DNA of 64,000 nucleotides from Plasmopara viticola (lineage: Eukaryota > Oomycota > Peronosporomycetes > Peronosporales > Peronosporaceae), in the NCBI GenBank assembly GCA_001695595.3, contig MBPM02000007.1:372001-436000 (forward strand), given 5' to 3'. Position numbers and translations under genes: made by a program. The first letter of the stretch is position 1, and every line of letters starts with the position of its first letter. The notes under the pieces were generated by a model that saw only the letters and a program-made list of their open reading frames with translations, made no database searches and was not told the origin of the DNA. This document shows, piece after piece, positions 56,641-64,000 of this stretch.

Positions 56641-58170
56641 GATTTAAGCTCCCACTTTCAACTGTGTCTACAAGTTAGACGGATCGAGCTTTTAGACGTA
56701 AGAATCTTAGTGCAGATATTGCTAGAAGAGAGCGATTTTTGGGAAGTGCTGTGTGTGGAGGTCAAATTTGGGCGCCTGATTCCCAAGCTATACAAGTCAA
56801 CATTCGAGCGCAAGTCTTGCAAAGCAATGACTATCATCTATTGGCTATTGGTGCGCGCAATGCCTGCTCACAGCTAGAAGAACACATTGAAAGATGAGTC
56901 TGGCGAACAAGCCCTTTCTTTATCGTCACTTCTTTACAGTCAAGTCGGAAGGTAGAGATCTACTGGAGCATACCGATAATATAAGGATGTTTGCAGAACA
57001 ATTCGACGCAGTTGGCGTGCCTGTGGCCAAGGCTACGTCGATTTAAATACTGATAAGTCTACCAGCCAAGTGTACACCAAAAGAATGTGGATACAGCATT
57101 TTTGAACAGACAGTCTAACAAAGACATCTACGTGACAAAACCTCGAGAAAAAGCGATGAAAAGCCGTTTGCAAATCGAAATGGTTGCTGAAAGGTTTAAA
57201 GCTGTCGTCTTCTACGTAGAACAGGCGAGTGGACGCTTTTTACTCGGACTAAATGTTAGATATGCAAGTCCAATCGCTGCGTCTATACGAAGGTTGCCGA
57301 CTCTACATGATCTTCGTTGTAATCTACGTCGATGTATCAGTTTTTGCCTGCAGCAGCGCCAAGATTCTTAAAAGAATTTAAACAAGCTCGTAAATGTCCG
57401 GTTTGAGATTACGGACATGGCCCAGCTCAAGACCTTCTTGGACTTAAACTGGACTAGACATGACGAGTAAAGCAATGACTATGCGACCGGACATTTTTGC
57501 GTCTGACGCCCTAGAGAAGTTTATGATGCAAAATATCTTATTAAAACGCCACAAGAGTGCTGACCTAGGCCATGTGTGAAGGTGATTGTTGGCATGACGA
57601 GACTATGGCCGGTATGCTTTACTCAAGCACACGTCCGGATCTCGCGGCGGCAGTAAGAGTGTTCAGTCAAATTGCAGCAAGCCAATGGCCAGAATACTGT
57701 CTAGCGCCCTTGCGAGTTCTTAAGTATATTCGAATAGCAAGAACATACGGCACTGAGCTCAAGCAAGGATTTACAGATGATAATTGCGCTAGAGACGTTG
57801 CGTCACGAGAAGCTGCGCGATTATGGTCAGTGGAGGGTGTGTTGGCTAGAAGAACAAGAAGCGGCTTTGTCATCTGCATAAGCCGAGTACGTTTAGCTCT
57901 TTAAAGCTACGCAATGCCCATTTTGTAGTTAAGATGTCTGTGCAAGCTTGGCTAGATGACTAAAAATGAAGCTCGTGTGAATTTAATTGATGATTAAGGT
58001 GACATTGCGCCGGTCAAGAATCCAATTTTTGCAAATGGACGGACGATACCGACTTTACCCTACGAAATAGTTGGGAACGACCGAGTTCTAATTGAGTAAG
58101 TATGCACTCAGGACAAAGTCTCCGACGTCATGACGAAGACCATTCCTGCTGCTCAGTTCAGCGCTTTACG
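56641..58170 (+). mobile_element. Internally deleted Ty1/copia retrotransposon relic
   Basis: Three parts are readable in order, separated by frameshifts and stops. Gag (UBN2-type) is seen at 56650-57060 in YKLDGSSF, LLEESDFWEV and, in another frame, MSLANKPFLYRHFFTVK...LLEHTDNIRMFAEQFDAVGVPV. Reverse transcriptase follows at ~57085 (VDTAFLNRQSNKDIYVTKP) with the polymerase box read as YVDV instead of YVDD near 57325. RNase H/C-terminal parts lie at 57600-57770 (STRPDLAAAVRVFSQ..., LRVLKYIRIARTYGTEL) and 58100-58165 (DKVSDVMTKTIPAAQFSALRKIL). Protease and integrase should lie between gag and reverse transcriptase but are absent, so the element is internally deleted as well as broken. It cannot move by itself. 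Confidence 0.8.
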
Positions 58171-58283
58171 TAAAATACTGAGGATATATGTACCAAGAGC
58201 ATAGAAGTGACAGTGGCCACCAACTGGTAGACTCCGGAGTCTTCGGGGTGGACAAACTTGTAATGCAAACTACAACTTTGCAA

Positions 58284-58358
58284 ACGAAGAGACGTAGAGA
58301 CGAAGAGACGAAGAGACGTAGGGACAAAGAGACGAAGAGACAAAGAGACAAAGACACG
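58284..58358. repeat. Minisatellite, 8-bp unit (GAAGAGAC)
   Basis: About nine copies of GAAGAGAC and one-base variants (GTAGAGAC, AAAGAGAC) in a row, about 115 bp after the copia relic. Short frames on both strands in it are repeat artefacts. Confidence 0.85.
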
Positions 58359-61300
58359 ATCAAGAGTTAGCTTTGGCTGTACTTATAGAAAGGTGAGGCA
58401 GCTAATTAGCAAACTATATCCGGAGAGGCAATAAATGGGTGCATGCATCCAATGTTTATGCAAGGAGAGATCAAATTAAGTATCTCGTAAAACATTACTA
58501 GAGGCCGAAGACAGGCTTAAAGATAGCACAGCGCGGCGCTCTGAACTTTTTCACAATCTAAACATTTTGCATCTTGCCAATTCGTGTTCGCAAGCCTTTT
58601 TCATCATAAATTACTTTTAGTTCGAGCAAACATTTATATCAAAAATATTTAGCTTGATGTACATAGAAAGTATACATGAAACCTAGCAAAAGTCGCATTT
58701 AATCTACCAAAAAATATGTCATAGCGTGCACCAATTATTCACCTCTCTCTGAATTGTATATTAAAAAAAAATTCGCTCATGTTCAGCTTCCGGACCGAAA
58801 AATCTGTTTTAACCAACTTTCTTAGCCTCCTTCATGCAAATATGCAGACCACCGCTACGTAAACATCGAGGGCAAAATTTTTACACTTGATGTATATATC
58901 GGTTGGTGAAATTGTGTTTAGATTGTACGCTCGTCTTGATCGAAAGCCTAAGAGCTGACGTGATTGACAAAAAGAATGCTTCGGTCATAGAATCAGCAAT
59001 TATCTTGTCAATGGACGATCGAACGAATTAATGTCTTGTGAGTGCTGTCGCTCTTTATTCAAGTCCGTAGTTCTCACAGCTCTATATGGTAGACTGATTG
59101 TTCTCACCTTACCGGCTTGGCAAAAATTGATTTCGAACATTAATTGCTCAAGATCTAGCCCTTATAGTATTGGCAAGACTTGAAAGAACAAAAAGAATGT
59201 TTTGTAGTTAATTTCGTCACGAAATGGACGAAGAAGCAAACACATTCAAGACGTAACCTGGCTCAGACTGACGTGCATCAGCACGGTTTGCATAGCAGAG
59301 CATTTTTCGATCGTAGGGTAAACTACTGTGCACTGTTTCTGGTCTTATGGAATCGAGTTGTGCAATAGGCTGCAGCTATAAAGATGACTTATTGCTATAA
59401 AATTTGTTTCCTTTGGTCTTACCCTTACCTTTTTATAAACGAACAAGTTTAACACCGCAATTTTAATTGGTACTTCATGCCTTTTGGAATCTTTCAAATA
59501 CTTCAATGTATTAATGGCGGTAGGATCCATATTGTGCACCAGACACTACTATTATTACAATGTTCCTTCTGACAGAGTGCCACCCCATCATACAGTGCCT
59601 ACACCCAAGGTCTTTTGGTGCCCGTAGTCAGTTCTATGCGTAGGTGGTAACATTGTGTGTCATATCCTTCTCAAAGATTCCAGAACGGATCGAGTCACTA
59701 ACCTGCATCCGTCAGATGCGCAGTTCGAGTAAGCTTTACCATCTTATATTCCACAGTAGACGTAATTATCAGGACTTTGCTACATGGTTTTAAATACAAC
59801 GTCTTTGATTTTATACTTGAACGTCGCAGCGCGGTCCATCTTTATTAACTAAAGAGAAAAGAGAGCTAAAGATGGCCATGATCGCAGACTGTCAATTTCG
59901 CTTGGTGCTCGCTGCTCAAACACAAGCACTCACCTGCAAAAACATTTTTTTTGAGTGTATGTCTTTTAAGTACGTGAAAGAGTAGCTCTCTTCCGACAGA
60001 CGTTGAGCTTTGCCAGCGCTTACATCTTCTTGTCTGCAAGTAAGGAATGCGCACAGTTATATATTAGAAAATATGACACTTGTATTAAAAGGGTCACTAC
60101 TCGAATAGGTCAAGGTGATTGTGCACGTAAATAGCTTAAGGGCAAGTCAACCCCCCTTTCAACTCTTTCGAGTCCGGCAACTAAGATAAAACCATATTTT
60201 AAGCTCCCGGTATTAATTTTCTAGATCTCTCCACTTTCATCAAGTCGCTTATAAGTAGAGATTCTATTCCTTTTTGCTTTAAGAAACATTAGTTTAAGCC
60301 ACACAGCTTTAGTTCATTTGATTGACTCATGTTTACTCATCATAACTCTTCAGACCAGCAATGAACTCTCATTTGGTGCAGCCTTATCTCTACGATAACC
60401 AAATGGTCATGTCGGCAACACAGATTACCTCAAGCTCGTTCCCTTATAGCTTTCGCTCCAAGCTATTCCCTAATAGTAGAGAATTCAATTCAGTCGTTCA
60501 CTCCATCGACGGTAAACGTAACCACTGGGCGATTTAAATTGGCTTTCATTGACTCAAGCTTGGATACATAAACGACCGGAGAAATTGTGATCCGTTCCAG
60601 CGCTCCAAAGTCGCAGGCTGTTTTACCATTTTTGCACCCGAAATTTTCCAAGTCACATGAGTGCTAGACTCTTAGCTCAACCTATGCAAAAAAGCTAGGT
60701 CCGATTGACCGCCTTAGTATCATAAAGCTGTATATACATAGTGCTTATCAACTCGGCCGTCGGTTGCGTGCTGTACAATTTGATTCACTGCATAACGAGC
60801 GTACTGGCTCATTTGCGGTATGTGGCACCATCATTAGTACGAGTCCTAATGCCTATTGCTTTTACCGGTCAAGCATCATTGTCAAGATCGGGTGCCTCTT
60901 TCACGTACTATTCAAGACGGAGTCTCATCTCATGTGTCGTAATAAAGGCGAACGTCTAGCGTAACGAGTGCTCGTCTCAACATCATCAATTTACTTTCAA
61001 AATGTACATTGTGGGCAGCATTCGCTCGAGTGTCTAGCAATTCGCTGGTGACTGCCTCGCGATCAAGAGGAGCGAAAAGGTGAACACCTCCAACTTCGTT
61101 CGAAAAAAAACAGAGCACAGCAAGCGCTTTGCTTTTTGACAATCAAGAAATGATTGAGAGACAATAAATAGATAAAGCGAGAAATGACATTAGGACCTAG
61201 TCAGTGGGCGGGTATCAAAAATGCAAACGACTATAACCAGACTTTTTCGCGAGTTAGTACAAAAACATTTTTAAGTGAGAACTGAGCGGCTGTCGGTTCT

Positions 61301-62193
61301 TTTAACAAAAAAATGCGGATCTCCATTCAAAAGTGTACTAGCCGATTGACAGTTTTCTCTTCGTTCTTCATCTCTTTGCAAAAACTCTAGAGCATTTCAA
61401 TCAAATTTGCATGCGGCTCATGATTTGAATGATGCCCAACACTAATCTCAATAGGTGGAAGCCGACCAGATAGACAGCTCTGCATTTATTAAAATAAGTT
61501 TTGAGATTGCGCGCTATCTGCCAAATTTGATGCCTGTCGTACACTTGCATTTCGATTACTTGACAGCAGAGAGGGGTACTTGGGCTGCAATAAGTTCATA
61601 CGGCATCTTTGACAGAGGAGGCTTCTGCAAACCCGCAAGTTTAACAATTTTTTACTCGCACCACAGGGAATCACATTCTGCGATTAACTATTTCTGAATC
61701 TTTTCAATGGTACATGCAAAAAAAGCTTACTGATAACTTTAGCATTGTGTGAGCGTTTATTTACTAATTACGGAGGATGCTAACGAAGCAGTATGAAGTG
61801 GCTTGTTCATTTTGTTTATGGAGTCGTATTAAATAGCGAAGTGCTTCTCGTTATAACAGGAACGTATTCTGAAACTTCTGCGCGTGATTGGCCACATCGA
61901 ACTCTTTTTATCTTATGATACTTTATCGTTCGGCGCTAGCTCCGTAATATTACAACTCAGCTAGGGACGAATATGTACCAGTATTAAAAATCGCAGGGTA
62001 TTGATGAAACTAGCTAGACAGAGTGCAGCTAGCGCTTGAAAAAAAGAACGAATAGAAAAGTTGTGTTCACACTTGTCTTGATTAACAACATGTTGTCTAA
62101 CTACTATTTTTGTATTGGTAAGAAAGGTACTATTTTAAAGAATCGGCAAACCCATCAATTATCGTTGTAATTGTGCGAAGAACGCGTGCAGAG
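58359..62193. other. Gene-poor stretch, no supported gene
   Basis: No gene named. A frame at 61455-61697 (EADQIDSSAFIKISFEIARYL) follows an AG and could be an upstream exon of the next gene, but I could not join it. Confidence 0.4.
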
Positions 62194-63239
62194 ATGACAA
62201 GATTTGAAGAAAAAATATGCAAGGAAAAAAGGTAAGAGGCCATGGCGGCTGAGATAGTCTTTTGAGTGTAATTACTTGCTCTTGACACGGTAATGATAGA
62301 CGATGGTTTTGAAGTCTGCAACTAGACAAGGCATCAACCAAGTAGCTAAAGATATGTTCACAAATGATTTACACACACAGTGTCTTGATTACCGACAGAA
62401 AGCCGAGCGCGACTTTTTCGTCACTTATCGGAATTTAGAAGAGACTCAGCTCAAACGGCTGGATTGCAAGCGGTATTGACAAGCAGCTCTGGCGATGATT
62501 TGTAATCACGAAGGTGACTTTGGGCTTAGTACGTTGTCGTCCAAAGATTGTGGGGTGCGCATGTGGATTGAAAGATACGAGCAAGTCATGGTGGATCTCC
62601 ATGCTTTGCACTTTCGTCTCACGCAACTAGCACGAGGTATGAAAGACGAAACTTACACTGGGTTTAGAAGAACAAGCGTCTTTTTCATGATATCTTTGTA
62701 TTTGCGAGCTCGAAAGAGATTGCGTTACAGGTCTGGAATTCAAGGCTTTAATAGTGCCATATTTTCGCTGCCACTCGGTAACTCCTCTTTATTCGTCAAG
62801 TGTGGGCTTGCGATAGTTTGCAATAATCCTGCAAATGAAGTTGCAAGGCTTCGTTCTCGTCCAGTGGCTTTGAATAAGGCTGTTGGACTGCATGATCGAG
62901 CTGTCCGAAAATACCGACAAGATCAGATCCTATGCTAGTACAGTTAGATTTTCAAATTTGCAACCACTATCTTGTTTGAAAACAATCGAGTCGGCAGGAT
63001 TTTTACCGGACATAGCAACGCCCGATGCTATGCCTGCCATTGGCCGGAATTGTTTTCGGTGCAAAAATCCGACGTCACCTGCCAGGGCCAAGAACATATT
63101 GTGAGTACTCACTTTTTCAAGCTAGTGCAACTGTGCTCACTTCTACCTTTGTTGTCGCAGGAAACCTTGCAGGACTCGAGTTAAACACGATTCTATGTAC
63201 AATCTTGTGTTGACAAGCTTGACACAAAGTCTAGCGTAA
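62194..63239 (+). CDS. Unrecognised multi-exon protein
   Basis: Exons 62194-62231, 62326-62472, 62530-62661, 62879-63100 and 63161-63239 can be joined in phase to 205 residues, all with GT..AG introns. Several donors and acceptors are good (AAAG/GTAAGA, TT/GTGAGT, GTCGCAG). The first half is a charged helical region (DYRQKAERDFFVTYRNLEETQLKRL, then ERYEQVMVDLHALHFRLTQLARG). The end has a CFRC...KPC cysteine cluster, perhaps zinc-binding. The start is uncertain and more exons may lie upstream. The intron at 62662-62878 is long for this window and could hide another exon. Helical character hints at a BAR-like or other coiled protein, but I do not recognise it. Confidence 0.4.
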
Positions 63240-63360
63240 AGTGTACGTCTCTCGACAGAGAAAACAAGTCTGGGTCGCTTTTTCTCGGCCACGGTCTTGG
63301 ACTCCTTGAGAAGATTCACGTTATCCCACTGACAAATACAGATTAAACGTGTCTCGAGTG

Positions 63361-64000
63361 TCAAGGCACATTTGTTGTTAGGCTTAGCAACCGCTCGTCC
63401 GACGATTCTTTGCAGTGTTGGACAACGCGCTCAATTGCAGCCAGAAGATCTGTTGTGGCTCGCGCTAAAGAAATTTCATATGAATCGTATTGCCGTCCTA
63501 AAACCTGGTGAATGTGTTCCTCTATCGCAATGTCACGGAAGGCTGAAGTCGAAAATTGGTACGCGCTTAGCTTCTCTGAAAGCGGACAGTGGACTTTGCC
63601 GACAAATAACGTGTCAATGGTAGTTGTTGATCGAGATATTGCCAGATAGATGGTCTGCAGATAGCTGAGCACGAGCTCGACCAAGTTTATCAGCTCAAGC
63701 ATCGGCCGCTTGTCGTTGAGTTTGATTGCTTCGCCTGTAATACCACATAGCTCGATCAACAAAACACAGCTGCACGTGCCACAAAAAGTCATTTCAAGCT
63801 GCAAATAGTATGAACACTGCCAGCGACGTACCAGATAGCGTTCGTGGTCGCTTCTTTACCGGGTATAACCTTGATCATGCATTCGACCATCCATTCTAGA
63901 AACGAAAACAGTTCATTGAGTTGAAAATCAAAGCAGCTCACGTCATCCTCAGTGGAAGAGTCACTTGCTTGTGCTGCCCGTATTCTATCCGTGTTCAAGT
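63361..64000 (-). CDS. Unrecognised protein, 5' partial
   Basis: The last exon is 63361-63798, preceded by an exon from 63870 to beyond the window edge; joining them with a GTTATA donor and TTTGCAG acceptor keeps the frame and gives a typical ~71-bp intron. About 190 residues are visible. They include a Ser/Asp-rich start, EWMVECMIK, a Leu-rich helix (MLELINLVELVLSYLQTIYLAIS) and a helical end (ATTDLLAAIERVVQHCKES). The N-terminus lies outside. No family is recognised. It is tail-to-tail with the gene ending at 63239. Confidence 0.45.

Noticed and set aside
58158..58363. Leu/Phe-rich minus frames
   Set aside because: Translation of the GAAGAGAC minisatellite.
62435..62626. A 63-residue minus-strand frame
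   Set aside because: Antisense to two phase-consistent exons of the plus-strand gene at 62194-63239.
1..64000. CRISPR array, rRNA genes or bacterial operon features
   Set aside because: No regularly spaced repeats, no rRNA sequence, and intron-rich eukaryotic genes throughout.

Overview
The window looks like nuclear DNA of a plant-associated oomycete of the Phytophthora/Plasmopara type. The supporting signs are many short GT..AG introns (about 50-120 nt), initiator-like elements resembling the oomycete Inr upstream of some start codons, small secreted proteins with degenerate RxLR or EER motifs, and compact gene islands separated by long gene-poor stretches of decayed retroelements. An intact flagellar gene (CFAP53) suggests a lineage that still makes swimming zoospores. 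All protein names are my own recognition from the translated sequence; no database search was run.

Layout. 0-7 kb: a CLASP-like microtubule protein (minus, cut by the left edge) followed on the same strand by a full-length ABCB-type multidrug transporter. 7-14 kb: no gene supported, then a 320-bp SINE-like element. 14.4-15.7 kb: a complete six-exon RAD51. 15.8-25 kb: gene-poor, with a Ty3/gypsy protease relic and a tRNA-derived SINE candidate. 25.1-32.8 kb: a bifunctional phosphoethanolamine N-methyltransferase (PMT), three small secreted effector candidates, a decayed GC-rich coiled-coil gene and a TVP38/TMEM64-type membrane protein. 33-41.9 kb: gene-poor, with tRNA-like repeat fragments. 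41.9-54.9 kb: the densest island, eight genes with gaps of about 70-210 bp: paladin, DDRGK1, CFAP53, a ubiquitin-like/WLM/PUB metalloprotease, a PH-TBC RabGAP, TMEM223, a new small five-exon gene and a coiled-coil gene. 55-62 kb: another SINE copy, an internally deleted Ty1/copia element and a minisatellite. 62-64 kb: two unrecognised multi-exon genes, one running off the right edge.

The most interesting locus is 26.4-29.6 kb. The 3' end of PMT, its downstream spacer and a small secreted-protein gene appear to have been duplicated in tandem as a unit of about 1.35 kb. The second copy begins with a broken piece of the PMT coding end, was later hit by the SINE (12-bp target-site duplication), and carries effector B. 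Effector B has an internal duplication of the degenerate RxLR segment. Both effector promoters keep a perfect 14-bp palindrome at about -100 to -127 that differs between copies by a symmetric, pairing-preserving change. A third member with an EER-type acidic motif lies divergently next to effector B.

The genes of the 42-55 kb island are mostly housekeeping: membrane traffic and Rab control, UFMylation at the ER, ubiquitin/p97-linked proteolysis, cilia and mitochondrial respiratory assembly.
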